From Streptomyces roseirectus (GTDB lineage Bacteria > Actinomycetota > Actinomycetes > Streptomycetales > Streptomycetaceae), in the NCBI RefSeq assembly GCF_014489635.1, contig NZ_CP060828.1:8110001-8174000 (forward strand): DNA of 64,000 nucleotides, in the 5' to 3' direction. Of this stretch, positions 8,279-17,399 are shown piece by piece (position 1 is the first letter of the stretch; each line of letters opens with the position of its first letter). Under the pieces are notes generated by a model, which worked only from the letters and a program-made list of their open reading frames with translations, did not search any database and had not been told where the DNA came from. The translations under genes and the position numbers were made by a program.

Positions 8279-9604
8279 GTGAGCCCACGCATCACCGCCG
8301 TCGACACCCACGACATCCGCTTCCCCACCTCACGGGAGCTGGACGGCTCCGACGCGATGAACCCGGACCCGGACTACTCCGCCGCGTACGTCGTCCTGCG
8401 CACGGACGCCGGGGACGGGCACGAGGGCCACGGCTTCACGTTCACCATCGGCCGGGGCAACGAGGTCCAGGTCGCCGCGATCGAGGCGCTGCGCGCACAC
8501 GTCGTCGGCCGGGACGTGGACGAGGTCTGCGCGGACCCGGGATCGGTGAGCCGCGCCCTGATCGGCGACAGCCAACTGCGCTGGCTGGGACCGGAGAAGG
8601 GCGTGATGCACATGGCGATCGGCGCGGTCGTCAACGCCGTCTGGGACCTCGCCGCCAAGCGCGCCGGAAAACCCCTGTGGCGGCTGCTCTCCGACGCCGA
8701 CCCCGAGTGGCTGGTCGCACAGGTCGACTTCCGCTACCTCACCGACGCCCTCACCCCCGCCGAAGCCCTCGACCTGCTGCACCGGGGCAAGGAGGGCGCG
8801 GCCGGCCGCCGCGACCACCTCCTGGCGCGCGGCTACCCCGCCTACACGACGTCCGCCGGCTGGCTCGGGTACGACGACGAGAAGCTGGCCCGCCTCGCCG
8901 CCGAGGCGGTCGCGGACGGGTTCACGCAGATCAAGCTGAAGGTCGGCGCCGACCTCGACGACGACGTCCGCCGCTGCCGGGTCGCCCGCGAGGTCGTCGG
9001 CCCCGGCATCCGCATCGCCGTCGACGCCAACCAGCGCTGGGACGTCGAGGAGGCGATCCGCTGGACCAACGCGCTCGCCCCCTTCGCCCCGTACTGGATC
9101 GAGGAGCCGACCAGCCCGGACGACGTCCTCGGCCACGCGGCCGTACGGCGTGGCGTCGCCCCCGTGAAGGTCGCGACCGGCGAACACGTCCAGAACCGGA
9201 TCGTCTTCAAACAGCTCCTCCAGGCGGGCGCCCTGGACGTCCTCCAACTGGACGCGGCCCGCGTCGGCGGCGTCAACGAGAACCTGGCGATCCTGCTGCT
9301 GGCCGCGAAGTTCGGCGTCCCGGTCTGCCCGCACGCGGGCGGGGTCGGCCTGTGCGAACTCGTCCAGCACCTCTCGATGTTCGACTATGTGGCCCTGTCC
9401 GGGACGACTGAGGACAGAGTCATCGAGTATGTGGATCATTTGCACACCCACTTCCTTGATCCGGTGGTCATCAGGGAAGGTCACTACATGGCACCCGGCA
9501 CGCCCGGTTTCTCCGCCGCCATGCGGCCGGAGTCCCTGGCGCGCTACCGCTACCCGGACGGTGCCTTCTGGCTCGCGGACCTGAAGGAGAACAAGGCGGC
9601 ATGA
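8279..9604 (+). CDS. L-fuconate dehydratase (enolase superfamily)
   Basis: 441 residues from a GTG with GAAAGGGG upstream. It belongs to the mandelate-racemase group of the enolase superfamily and should convert L-fuconate to 2-keto-3-deoxy-L-fuconate. The N-terminal capping domain (1-170) includes the long insertion typical of fuconate dehydratases. The barrel then shows FTQIKLKVG with the catalytic Lys, metal ligands in [18 protein letters not shown] and ATGEHVQNR, and the catalytic His in CPHAGGVGL. First gene of a five-gene operon whose members overlap by 4 bases each. The adjacent sugar dehydrogenase, lactonase and SDR support fuconate over rhamnonate or other acids. Confidence 0.9.
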   Translation: MSPRITAVDTHDIRFPTSRELDGSDAMNPDPDYSAAYVVLRTDAGDGHEGHGFTFTIGRGNEVQVAAIEALRAHVVGRDVDEVCADPGSVSRALIGDSQLRWLGPEKGVMHMAIGAVVNAVWDLAAKRAGKPLWRLLSDADPEWLVAQVDFRYLTDALTPAEALDLLHRGKEGAAGRRDHLLARGYPAYTTSAGWLGYDDEKLARLAAEAVADGFTQIKLKVGADLDDDVRRCRVAREVVGPGIRIAVDANQRWDVEEAIRWTNALAPFAPYWIEEPTSPDDVLGHAAVRRGVAPVKVATGEHVQNRIVFKQLLQAGALDVLQLDAARVGGVNENLAILLLAAKFGVPVCPHAGGVGLCELVQHLSMFDYVALSGTTEDRVIEYVDHLHTHFLDPVVIREGHYMAPGTPGFSAAMRPESLARYRYPDGAFWLADLKENKAA

Positions 9605-10356
9605 ACGACTTCGAGGGGCTTTCGGCGCTGGTCACGGGCGGCGCCTCCGGCATCGGCCGGGCCACGGCCGACCTGCTGGCGGAGCGCGGCGCACGCGTCG
9701 CGGTCCTCGACCTCGACCCGTCCGGCGTCGACAAACCCCTGTTCGCCCACCGCGCCGACGTCAGCGACGACGCCTCCGTGCGCGCCGCCGTCGAGGCCGC
9801 CGTCGCCGACCTCGGCGGCCTGGACATCCTGATCAACAACGCGGGGATCGGCGCGCAGGGCACCGTCGAGGACAACGACGACACCGAGTGGCACCGCGTC
9901 TGGGACGTCAACGTCGTCGGCATGGTCCGCACCGCGCGCGCGGCCCTGCCCCACCTGCGCGCCTCGTCGCACGCGGCGATCGTCAACACCTGCTCCGTCG
10001 CCGCGACCGCCGGACTGCCCCAACGGGCCCTCTACAGCGCCACGAAGGGCGCGGTCCTCTCCCTCACCCTCGCCATGGCCGCCGACCACCTCCGCGAGGG
10101 CGTCCGCGTCAACTGCGTCAACCCCGGTACGGCGGACACCCCTTGGATCGGCCGGCTGCTGGACGCCGCACCCGACCCGGCCGCCGAACGCGCCGCCCTG
10201 GAGGCCCGCCAGCCCACCGGACGCCTGGTCAGCGCCGCCGAAGTCGCCGCCGCCATCGCCTACTTGGCGAGCCCCCTCGCGGGCGCGACGACCGGCACCT
10301 CCCTCGCGGTCGACGGCGGCATGCAGGGGCTGCGCCTGCGACCGGTGGGCCAGTGA
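9601..10356 (+). CDS. SDR dehydrogenase, probable 2-keto-3-deoxy-L-fuconate dehydrogenase
   Basis: 251 residues, starting at an ATGA overlap with the dehydratase gene. It is a classical short-chain dehydrogenase: NAD-binding [10 protein letters not shown] (about residues 13-22), an acidic residue after strand 2 (LDLDP) that favours NAD, the NNAG motif, and the catalytic Ser-Tyr-Lys in NTCSVAA and YSATKGA. The C-terminus ends the Rossmann fold with LAVDGGM. In the oxidative fucose pathway this step oxidises 2-keto-3-deoxy-L-fuconate to the 2,4-diketo acid. Substrate assignment rests on operon context. Confidence 0.85.
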   Translation: MNDFEGLSALVTGGASGIGRATADLLAERGARVAVLDLDPSGVDKPLFAHRADVSDDASVRAAVEAAVADLGGLDILINNAGIGAQGTVEDNDDTEWHRVWDVNVVGMVRTARAALPHLRASSHAAIVNTCSVAATAGLPQRALYSATKGAVLSLTLAMAADHLREGVRVNCVNPGTADTPWIGRLLDAAPDPAAERAALEARQPTGRLVSAAEVAAAIAYLASPLAGATTGTSLAVDGGMQGLRLRPVGQ

Positions 10357-11297
10357 ACCGCCTGGGCCGCACCGACGTCCGGGTCACGCCCCTCGGCTTC
10401 GGCGCGGCGGGCATCGGCAACCTCTTCGCCCCAGTAACCGACGAACAGGCGGGCGAGGCGATAACCGCCGCCTGGGACAAGGGGATCCGCTACTTCGACA
10501 CCGCCCCCCACTACGGCCTCGGCCTGTCCGAACGCCGCCTCGGCGCCGCCCTGCGCGAGCGCCCCCGCGCCGAGTTCACCGTCTCCACCAAGGTCGGCCG
10601 CCTCCTCGAACCCGCCGACGGCACCGGCGACGACCTCGCCGAGGGAGGCTTCGCCGTCCCCGCCACCCACCGCCGCGTCTGGGACTTCAGCGCCGACGGC
10701 GTCCGCAGATCCCTCGAGGCCAGCCTGGACCGCCTCGGCCTCGACCACGTCGACATCGTCTACCTCCACGACCCCGACGACCACGCCGGACAAGCCTTCG
10801 ACGAGGGCTACCCGGCACTGGAACGCCTCCGCTCCGAAGGCGTAGTCGGCGCGATCGGCGCCGGCATGAACCAGACGGCGATGCTCACCCGCTTCGTGCG
10901 CGACACGGACGTCGACGTCGTGCTGTGCGCCGGCCGCTACACCCTCCTCGACCGCGGCGCCCTCGACGACCTCCTCCCGGCGGCCGAGGAGCGCGGCGTG
11001 TCCGTCGTCATCGGCGGCGCCTTCAACTCCGGCCTCCTCGCCGACCCGAAGCCCGGCGCCACCTACAACTACACCGCCGCGCCACCGGAGTTGGTGCGAC
11101 GGGCCCAGTACCTGAAGTCCCTCGCCGAGCGGCACGGCAGCACCCTGCGGGCCGCCGCCCTCGCGTTCTGCGCGGCGCACCCGGCCGTCGCGAGCGTCCT
11201 GGTGGGCGCCCGCTCCGCCGACCAAGTCCTCGACGGGGCCGAGCAGTTCGCGACCCCGGTGCCGGACGCCTTCTGGAAGGAGGCCGGGCTGTCGTGA
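10353..11297 (+). CDS. Aldo/keto reductase, probable L-fucose 1-dehydrogenase
   Basis: 314 residues; the GTG start overlaps the SDR stop by 4 bases. Aldo/keto reductase barrel with the catalytic tetrad visible: Asp in IRYFDTAPHYG with Tyr next to it, Lys in VSTKVG, His in IVYLHDPDD. It resembles D-threo-aldose 1-dehydrogenase/L-fucose dehydrogenase, which oxidises L-fucose to L-fucono-1,5-lactone with NAD(P). This is the first chemical step of the pathway encoded by the operon. Confidence 0.86.
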   Translation: MNRLGRTDVRVTPLGFGAAGIGNLFAPVTDEQAGEAITAAWDKGIRYFDTAPHYGLGLSERRLGAALRERPRAEFTVSTKVGRLLEPADGTGDDLAEGGFAVPATHRRVWDFSADGVRRSLEASLDRLGLDHVDIVYLHDPDDHAGQAFDEGYPALERLRSEGVVGAIGAGMNQTAMLTRFVRDTDVDVVLCAGRYTLLDRGALDDLLPAAEERGVSVVIGGAFNSGLLADPKPGATYNYTAAPPELVRRAQYLKSLAERHGSTLRAAALAFCAAHPAVASVLVGARSADQVLDGAEQFATPVPDAFWKEAGLS

Positions 11298-11608
11298 GGA
11301 TCGCCCTGCACACCAAGGTCCGCGCCGACCGCGTCGAGGAGTACGACGCCGCCCACCGGGAGGTGCCCGTCGAACTGACGGACGCGATCCGTGCCGCCGG
11401 GGCCACCTCCTGGACCATCTGGCGAAGTGGCACCGATCTCTTCCACGTCCTGGAATGCGAGGACTACGGCCGCCTCCTCGCCGAGCTGGAGAAACTGCCG
11501 GTCAACGTGGCCTGGCAGGCGCGGATGGCCGAACTCCTCGACGTCGTCCACGACTACTCCGCGGGAGGGGCGGACGCCGGGCTGCCGGTCGTCTGGGAGC
11601 TGCCGTGA
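11294..11608 (+). CDS. L-fucose mutarotase (RhaM-like family)
   Basis: 104 residues, GTG start overlapping the previous stop by 4 bases. It belongs to the L-rhamnose mutarotase family of ferredoxin-like dimers: the first strand RIALHTKVRADRVEEYDAAH carries the active-site His and Tyr, and AGATSWTIWRSGTDLFHVLE and the late Trp residues complete the barrel. In this operon it should speed conversion between fucose anomers so that the 1-dehydrogenase receives its preferred form. Confidence 0.85.
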   Translation: MRIALHTKVRADRVEEYDAAHREVPVELTDAIRAAGATSWTIWRSGTDLFHVLECEDYGRLLAELEKLPVNVAWQARMAELLDVVHDYSAGGADAGLPVVWELP

Positions 11609-12426
11609 CCGTCGACGCCCACCACCACGTCTGGGACCTCACGGTCCGCGACCAGGACTGGATCCCCCAACAGAGCCCGCTCAGACGGGACTTCACCCTC
11701 ACCGACCTGGCTCTGGAGGTCGCCGCGCACGGTGTCGGCCGCACGGTCCTCGTCCAGACCGTCCCCGTCGCCGACGAGACCCCCGAACTCCTCGCCCTCG
11801 CCGACGCGTCCGCCCTCGTCGCGGGCGTCGTCGGCTGGACCGACCTCACCCACCCCGGCATCGCCGAGGAACTGGCCCGGCTGCGTGAACTCCCGGGCGG
11901 CGCCCACCTGAAGGGCATCCGCCACCAGGTCCAGGGCGAGACCGACCCGGGATGGCTGCGACGGCCCGACGTACGCCGGGGACTGAAGGCGGTCGCGGAC
12001 GCCGGGCTCGTCTACGACCTGCTCGTCCTCCCGCACCAACTCCCCTCCTGCACAAGGGCGGCCGCCGAACACGACGACCTGGTCCTCGTCCTCGACCACC
12101 TCGGCAAACCGGCCATCGCCTCCGGCGCCCACGACACCTGGGCCGACGACCTGCGCGCCCTCGCCCACCACCCCAACACCATCGCCAAGCTCTCCGGGCT
12201 GGTCACCGAGGCGGGCCCGGACTGGACGACCGCCCGCCTGCGGCCGTACGTGGACGTGGCCCTGGAGGCGTTCGGACCCGACCGGCTGATGTTCGGCTCC
12301 GACTGGCCGGTGTGCACGGAGGTGGCGAGCTACGGGCAAGTCGTCGAGACCGCCGGGGAGTTGATCGCGGCGGAGGACAGGGAACAGGTCTTCGGGGCGA
12401 CGGCCACGCGCGTGTACGGCCTCTGA
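11605..12426 (+). CDS. L-fucono-1,5-lactonase (amidohydrolase superfamily)
   Basis: 273 residues from a GTG overlapping the mutarotase stop. The family is the COG3618 lactonases of the amidohydrolase superfamily: VDAHHHVWDL at the N-terminus with the metal-site His residues, LKGIRHQVQGE, VLDHLGKPA with the central His, AKLSGLV, and the closing GSDWPVC with the catalytic Asp. It should open L-fucono-1,5-lactone to L-fuconate, linking the dehydrogenase to the dehydratase. Last gene of the operon; the convergent membrane-protein gene ends 22 bp away. Confidence 0.88.
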   Translation: MTVDAHHHVWDLTVRDQDWIPQQSPLRRDFTLTDLALEVAAHGVGRTVLVQTVPVADETPELLALADASALVAGVVGWTDLTHPGIAEELARLRELPGGAHLKGIRHQVQGETDPGWLRRPDVRRGLKAVADAGLVYDLLVLPHQLPSCTRAAAEHDDLVLVLDHLGKPAIASGAHDTWADDLRALAHHPNTIAKLSGLVTEAGPDWTTARLRPYVDVALEAFGPDRLMFGSDWPVCTEVASYGQVVETAGELIAAEDREQVFGATATRVYGL

Positions 12427-12448
12427 ACTCGCCCGCACCCCCCGCCCC

Positions 12449-13855
12449 TCACCGCCCCCGATCCAGCCGGGTCGGCGGCAGGAACTCCCGCACGTACGTC
12501 CGCCGCCAGCACTCCCCGCTCTCCCTCAACTCCCCCCAGTCCGTGTACCGGTAGCGGAACAACCGGGCCCGGACGAAACGCGGCGGCTCATCGAACGGCA
12601 CCCGGCGCAGCAACCGCAACGTCACCGGATCACCCTCCAACAGCCGCTCCACGAACGCCGAGAACCACGCCCCCGCGTACGACGGAGACAGCCCCGCGAA
12701 CCACATCATCCAGTCCAGCCGCAGATGGTAGGGCGCGAACTGGCGCGGCCAGCGCCCCAGTTCACCCGGCTTCCCCTTGAACTCGTACTCCCGCCACCGC
12801 CCCGACTCCTCGGGCGTCTCGTCGAGCGTCCCCTCGACCACCACCTCGTACCGCACCCGCCCGACGCTCCCGAACGCGCCGTAGGAGTTGACCAGGTGCA
12901 GCGGGTCGAACGAGCGGTTCATGACCTGGCGCCGCGAGAGCATGTTGCGCACCGGACGGTGGCTCAGGAGCAGCAGCAGGGCGGCGACGGCCAGCACCAC
13001 GACCTCGTACCAGAGCGGCGTGGGCGGCGACTCCCGCCCACCGGACGGCCACTCGACCACCGACAGCGCGAGTGCGATCGTCAGCCAGTTCAGCCAGGCG
13101 AAGTTCCCCGACGCCACCAGCCACAGCTGGGTCAGGATCATCAGCGAGGCCGCCGCCGTCGCCACCGGCTGCGGGGCGAACAGGAGGAACGGCACGACGA
13201 GTTGGGTGACGTGGTTGGCCGCCGCCTCCAACCGGTGCACCGGGCGCGGCAGACGGTGGAAGAACCAGCTCAACGGGCCCGGCATCGGCTGGGTCTCGTG
13301 GTGGAAGTCCAGGCACGTCAGCTTCCGCCAGCACGCGTCGCCCCGCAGCTTGATCAGCCCCGCCCCGAACTCGACCCGCAGCAGCAGCCAGCGCAGCAGG
13401 AACAGCACCACGACGGGCGGGCCGACGTCGTCGTTGCCGAGGAACACCGCGAGGAACCCGGTCTCCAGGAGCAGCGACTCCCAGCCGAACCCGTACCAGG
13501 TCTGCCCGACGTTCACGATCGACAGGTACAGCACCCACGGCACCAGCCACAGCGCCATCGCCGCCCACAGCGGCACCAGCGCGTCCACCCCGGCCAGCAG
13601 GGCGGCCGACACCGCGCAGCCCGCCCAGGCGCACGCCCCGAAGTACCGGTCCGAGTAGTGGAGTTGGAACAGGCTCGGCGCCTTGCGGAACGGGACGCGC
13701 GCGGTGAACCGGGGGATCGGCAGCAGCCCCCGCTCACCCAGCAGCGCCCGGAACTGGAGGGCCGCCGTGAGGAACGCGACCAGGTACACGGCGGCCAGCG
13801 CGCGCTGGAAGAGGAGACGCCCCAGCCAGGCGGCGTCGGAGGTGAACCAGTCCAT
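12449..13855 (-). CDS. Lipase maturation factor family membrane protein
   Basis: 468 residues with many hydrophobic helices from about residue 10 to 320, then a soluble tail of about 130 residues. The pattern GLLPIPRF, LHYSDRYFG, WYGFGWESLLLETGFLAVFL, LIKLRGDACWRKLTCLDFHH and ETQPMPGPLSW is that of the lipase maturation factor (LMF1/LMF2) family, and the tail has the family's RYEVVVEGT and YEFKGKPG. In animals LMF1 helps lipases fold in the ER; the bacterial role is not known. A secreted lipase lies elsewhere in the window (56830-58044), but there is no direct link. Confidence 0.88.
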   Translation of the reverse strand: MDWFTSDAAWLGRLLFQRALAAVYLVAFLTAALQFRALLGERGLLPIPRFTARVPFRKAPSLFQLHYSDRYFGACAWAGCAVSAALLAGVDALVPLWAAMALWLVPWVLYLSIVNVGQTWYGFGWESLLLETGFLAVFLGNDDVGPPVVVLFLLRWLLLRVEFGAGLIKLRGDACWRKLTCLDFHHETQPMPGPLSWFFHRLPRPVHRLEAAANHVTQLVVPFLLFAPQPVATAAASLMILTQLWLVASGNFAWLNWLTIALALSVVEWPSGGRESPPTPLWYEVVVLAVAALLLLLSHRPVRNMLSRRQVMNRSFDPLHLVNSYGAFGSVGRVRYEVVVEGTLDETPEESGRWREYEFKGKPGELGRWPRQFAPYHLRLDWMMWFAGLSPSYAGAWFSAFVERLLEGDPVTLRLLRRVPFDEPPRFVRARLFRYRYTDWGELRESGECWRRTYVREFLPPTRLDRGR

Positions 13856-13988
13856 GGCGGTGACTCTCGGTGAGCTGTTTCCCCGCTTGCGTCAGCATTA
13901 TGGGGTGAAAGTGCCCATCCCGGATCTCCCCTCCGGGTGACCCCCTGCTCCGGTCGTGAAACCCCACGAACCCTGTCACAGTGGGCAC

Positions 13989-16064
13989 ATGCCGGACGAC
14001 TGGCCCGCCCATCCGGACCCGATCCTGGCGCTCAACCGCATGGGCAGCTTCGACTGGGACCTGGACGCCGGGCAGTTCCACATGGACGCGCGGGCCCACG
14101 AGATCTTCGACCTGCGCCCTGAGGAATACGACGGGAGACCGGAGACACTGGGCATCCGGGTGCCGAGGGCGGAGGGCGAACGGCTGGACACGCTGGTCGC
14201 CCAGGCGATCAAGGACGGCAGTGAGAACTACGGCTGCTACTTCCGGCTCCGGCTGCGCGACGGCACCCTGCGCTGGACCCACACCCAGGGCTACATCCGC
14301 CGCGACAAGACCGGCCGCCCCCGCCGGATCATCGGCATCGTCCGGGACGCCACCCAGGAACTCGACGACCTCGCCCGCCGCCACGAGGAGACCACCCGGG
14401 ACGACGCGCGCCGCGAGCAGACGAACGTCGTCCAGCTCACCACGGCCGCCCTCGCACACGCGCGGACCGTGCAGGACGTCATCGACGTCCTCAAGGACAC
14501 CCAGGGCCTCACCCACCTCGGCGCCACCAGCCTCGTCATGGGCCTCGTCGAGGCGGGCCGCATCCGGCTGGTCGCCGAGGGGCCCGAGGGCAGCTTCGTG
14601 CCCGGCACGCTCGTCACCCGGATCGACGAGCCGTACCCGATGAGCGAGGTCGTCCGCACGCTCACCCCCCGCTTCATCGAGTCGCCGGAGGAGTTCGCGG
14701 CCGGCTACCCCGTGCTGTGGCCGCACCTCGCCGGCCTGCGGATCACCTCCGCCGCCTACCTCCCGCTGATCGTGCAGGCCCGCCCGATCGGCGCGATGGG
14801 CCTCCTCTACGGCGACCGGCGCGGCTTCACCCCCGAGGAGCGCAACATCCTCGTCGCGCTCGGCTCGAGCATCGCGCAGAGCCTCCAGCGGGCCATGTTC
14901 TACGAGCAGGAGAAGGACATCGCGCAGGGCCTCCAGCAGGCCATGCTGCCGCGCACGATCCCCAGCGTCCCCGGCGCCGAGATCGCCGTCCGCTACCGGG
15001 CCGCGACCATCGGCGGGCTGCTCGGCCGGGACATCGGCGGCGACTGGTACGACCTGATCCCGCTGCCCGCCGGCCGGGTCGGCGCGGTCATCGGCGACGT
15101 CCAGGGCCACGACACGCACGCGGCGGCCGTCATGGGCCAGCTCCGCATCGTCCTCAAGGCGTACGCGTCCGAGGGACACCCGCCGGGCACGGTCATGGCG
15201 CGCGCCTCGCTGTTCCTGCACGCCCTCGACACCGACCGCTTCGCGACCTGCCTGTACGCCGAGGCGGACCTCGCGACCGGCGTCGTCCAGGTGGTGCGCG
15301 CCGGACACATCGACCCCCTGCTGCGCGCCGCCGACGGCACCTGCCGCCGCCTCACCGTCCCCGGCGGGCTGCCGCTCGGCCTCTCGGCGGAGTTCGGCGG
15401 CCTCGCCTACCCCGTCAGCACCCTGGAACTCGACCCCGGCGACCTGCTCGTGCTGTGCACCGACGGCCTCGTCGAGCAGCCGGGCGCCGACCTCGACGAC
15501 GGCATGCGCCTCCTGACGGCCCTGGTCGCCGACGGCCCGGACGACGTACGCGGCCTCGCCGACCGGCTGATCGAGGTCGCCGAGGAACGCGGCGGGGACG
15601 ACGACGTCGCGCTGCTCCTGCTGCGCCGCCGCTGCCTCGACGCCCCGCGCGCGGGCGGCCGTCTCCAGCAGCACGTCACCCCGGGCGACCCCGACGCGCT
15701 CGTCCAGGCCCGGCACATGATCCGCGCCGCCGTCCGCGCCTGGGGCGCCCGCGCCCGCGCCGACGACGTCGAACTGGCCGCCGACGAACTGATCACCAAC
15801 GCCCTCATGCACACCGAGGGCGCGGCCGTCGTCACCCTCCGCGTCGTCCTCGCCGACCCCTCCCGCCGGCTCCGCGTCGAGGTCGAGGACACCTCCAGCG
15901 CCCTCCCACGCCCCCGCGACCCCGCCACCGCCGGCGTCTCCGGCCGCGGCCTCCTCCTCGTCGACCTCCTCGCCGACGCATGGGGCGTGGAGGCACGGGG
16001 CGGCGGCAAATGCGTGTGGTGCGAGTTCGCGCTGCCGGAGGCGGGAGAGCGCGGGGCAGGGTGA
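13989..16064 (+). CDS. PAS-GAF-SpoIIE phosphatase with histidine-kinase-like ATPase domain
   Basis: 691 residues from ATG 13989; a GTG at 13956 is possible and neither has a strong ribosome site. Domains in order: PAS (about 15-125, with FDWDLDAGQFHMDARAHEIF), GAF (about 145-310), PP2C-like SpoIIE phosphatase (about 325-545, metal-site motifs DIGGDWYD, IGDVQGHD and GGDDDVALLLL), and an anti-sigma-like HATPase_c domain (about 565-680, ADELITNALMH and SGRGLLLVD). Such Streptomyces proteins dephosphorylate anti-anti-sigma factors and can bind them as switch kinases. No STAS partner is encoded nearby. Sensory input probably comes through PAS and GAF in the cytosol. Confidence 0.88.
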   Translation: MPDDWPAHPDPILALNRMGSFDWDLDAGQFHMDARAHEIFDLRPEEYDGRPETLGIRVPRAEGERLDTLVAQAIKDGSENYGCYFRLRLRDGTLRWTHTQGYIRRDKTGRPRRIIGIVRDATQELDDLARRHEETTRDDARREQTNVVQLTTAALAHARTVQDVIDVLKDTQGLTHLGATSLVMGLVEAGRIRLVAEGPEGSFVPGTLVTRIDEPYPMSEVVRTLTPRFIESPEEFAAGYPVLWPHLAGLRITSAAYLPLIVQARPIGAMGLLYGDRRGFTPEERNILVALGSSIAQSLQRAMFYEQEKDIAQGLQQAMLPRTIPSVPGAEIAVRYRAATIGGLLGRDIGGDWYDLIPLPAGRVGAVIGDVQGHDTHAAAVMGQLRIVLKAYASEGHPPGTVMARASLFLHALDTDRFATCLYAEADLATGVVQVVRAGHIDPLLRAADGTCRRLTVPGGLPLGLSAEFGGLAYPVSTLELDPGDLLVLCTDGLVEQPGADLDDGMRLLTALVADGPDDVRGLADRLIEVAEERGGDDDVALLLLRRRCLDAPRAGGRLQQHVTPGDPDALVQARHMIRAAVRAWGARARADDVELAADELITNALMHTEGAAVVTLRVVLADPSRRLRVEVEDTSSALPRPRDPATAGVSGRGLLLVDLLADAWGVEARGGGKCVWCEFALPEAGERGAG

Positions 16065-16134
16065 GCGCGGCCGGGACGGCGGCAGCGAGGGCCCCGGCCG
16101 TTCACCGCGCGCTCCGTCCCCGCAACGACGACGG

Positions 16135-16445
16135 CCCGCCCCCCGGTCACGGCCCGCCGCCGCACGCTCGCGACGAGTCCGGAGACCCCTCGCCCCGCGG
16201 GTTCCCCGGCTGACACGGCCCGAGCGGCCGCCCGCCGCCGCAGCCAAGAGCCGCGCCCGCGCCGCCCCCGCGCCCGCGCCGCCCCCGCGCCCGCGGCGCG
16301 CCCGCCCCCCGGTCACGGCCCGCCGCCGCGCGCGCGACGAGTCCGGAGACCCCTCGCCCCGCGGGTTCCCTGGCCGCCGCGGCCCGAGCGGCCGCCCGCC
16401 GCCGCAGCCAAGAGCCGCGCCCGCGCCGCCCCCGCGCCCGCGCCC
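16135..16445. repeat. Extremely GC-rich tandem duplication of about 165 bp
   Basis: Two direct copies, 16135-16300 and 16301-16445, are nearly identical across landmarks such as CCCCGGTCACGGCCCGCC, GACGAGTCCGGAGACCCC and GAGCGGCCGCCCGCCGCC. The offset is 166 bp at the start and 164 bp after a 2-base indel. GC content is close to 90 percent. The spacer lies between the phosphatase stop and the glycosylase start and has no credible gene. Each copy ends in runs of GCCCGCGCC, a likely source of slippage. Confidence 0.85.
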
Positions 16446-16519
16446 GCGCCGCGCCCGCGCCGTCCCCGCGGCCGGAGCCCCGCCGGGCCGTTCCCCGCTC
16501 CCGGTGGCACCCTGGGAGC

Positions 16520-17383
16520 ATGCCCGAGCTACCCGAGGTCGAGGCCCTGAAGGACTTCCTCGTCGAGCATCTGGTCGGTCGTGAGGTCGTCCGGGTGCTG
16601 CCTGTCGCGATCAGTGTGCTGAAGACGTACGACCCGCCGGTGACGGAGGTCGAGGGGCGGGAGGTCGTCGGGGTGCGGCGGTACGGGAAGTTTCTCGGGG
16701 TCGGGACCGGTGGGGGGCCGTATCTCGTCACGCATCTCGCCCGGGCGGGGTGGCTGCACTGGCGGGATCGGCTGCCCGACGGGATGCCCCGGCCGGGGAA
16801 GGGGCCGCTGGCGTTGCGGGTCGCGTTGGAGACGGGGGCGGGGTTCGACCTGACCGAGGCGGGGACGCAGAAGAAGCTCGCGGTGTATGTCGTGCGGGAT
16901 CCGCGGGAGGTGCCGGGAGTCGCGCGGCTGGGCCCCGATCCGCTGGCGGAGGGGTTCGACGAGGCGCGGCTGGCCGGGCTGCTCGCGGGGGAGCGGCGGC
17001 AGCTCAAGGGGGCGCTGCGGGACCAGAGCCTGATCGCGGGCGTCGGCAACGCCTACAGCGACGAGATCCTGCACGCGGCCCGCATGTCCCCGTTCAAGCT
17101 GGCGTCCTCGCTCACGCCGCAGGAGACACACGCGCTGTACGAGGCGCTGCGCACCACACTGAGCGACGCCGTGGAGCGCTCCCGAGGCGTGGCCGCCGGA
17201 CGGCTCAAGGCCGAGAAGAGGAGCGGGCTGCGCGTGCACGGCAGGGCCGGCGAACCGTGCCCGGTCTGCGGGGACACGATCCGCGAGGTCTCCTTCAGCG
17301 ACTCCTCGCTCCAGTACTGCCCCACCTGCCAGACGGGCGGCAGACCACTGGCCGACCGCAGGCTGTCGCGCCTGCTCAAGTGA
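16520..17383 (+). CDS. Fpg/Nei-family DNA glycosylase
   Basis: 287 residues beginning MPELPEVE, where Pro1 (after Met removal) is the Schiff-base nucleophile and Glu2 the proton donor. The beta-sandwich with RRYGKFLGV and the conserved Lys follows. Next come the helix-two-turn-helix with DQSLIAGVGNAYSDEIL and the C-terminal zinc finger CPVCGD...YCPTCQTGG (about 250-275). It should remove oxidised bases and cut the abasic site. Several features differ from the classic MutM, and it sits alone rather than beside rnc, so it is best called an Fpg/Nei paralogue. Confidence 0.9.
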   Translation: MPELPEVEALKDFLVEHLVGREVVRVLPVAISVLKTYDPPVTEVEGREVVGVRRYGKFLGVGTGGGPYLVTHLARAGWLHWRDRLPDGMPRPGKGPLALRVALETGAGFDLTEAGTQKKLAVYVVRDPREVPGVARLGPDPLAEGFDEARLAGLLAGERRQLKGALRDQSLIAGVGNAYSDEILHAARMSPFKLASSLTPQETHALYEALRTTLSDAVERSRGVAAGRLKAEKRSGLRVHGRAGEPCPVCGDTIREVSFSDSSLQYCPTCQTGGRPLADRRLSRLLK

Positions 17384-17399
17384 CGTGCCGCCGCCGTCC

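Noticed and set aside
13734..16316. 860-codon minus-strand frame opposite the SpoIIE phosphatase
   Set aside because: The plus strand holds PAS, GAF, SpoIIE and ATPase motifs in one frame; the minus product is repetitive and domain-free.
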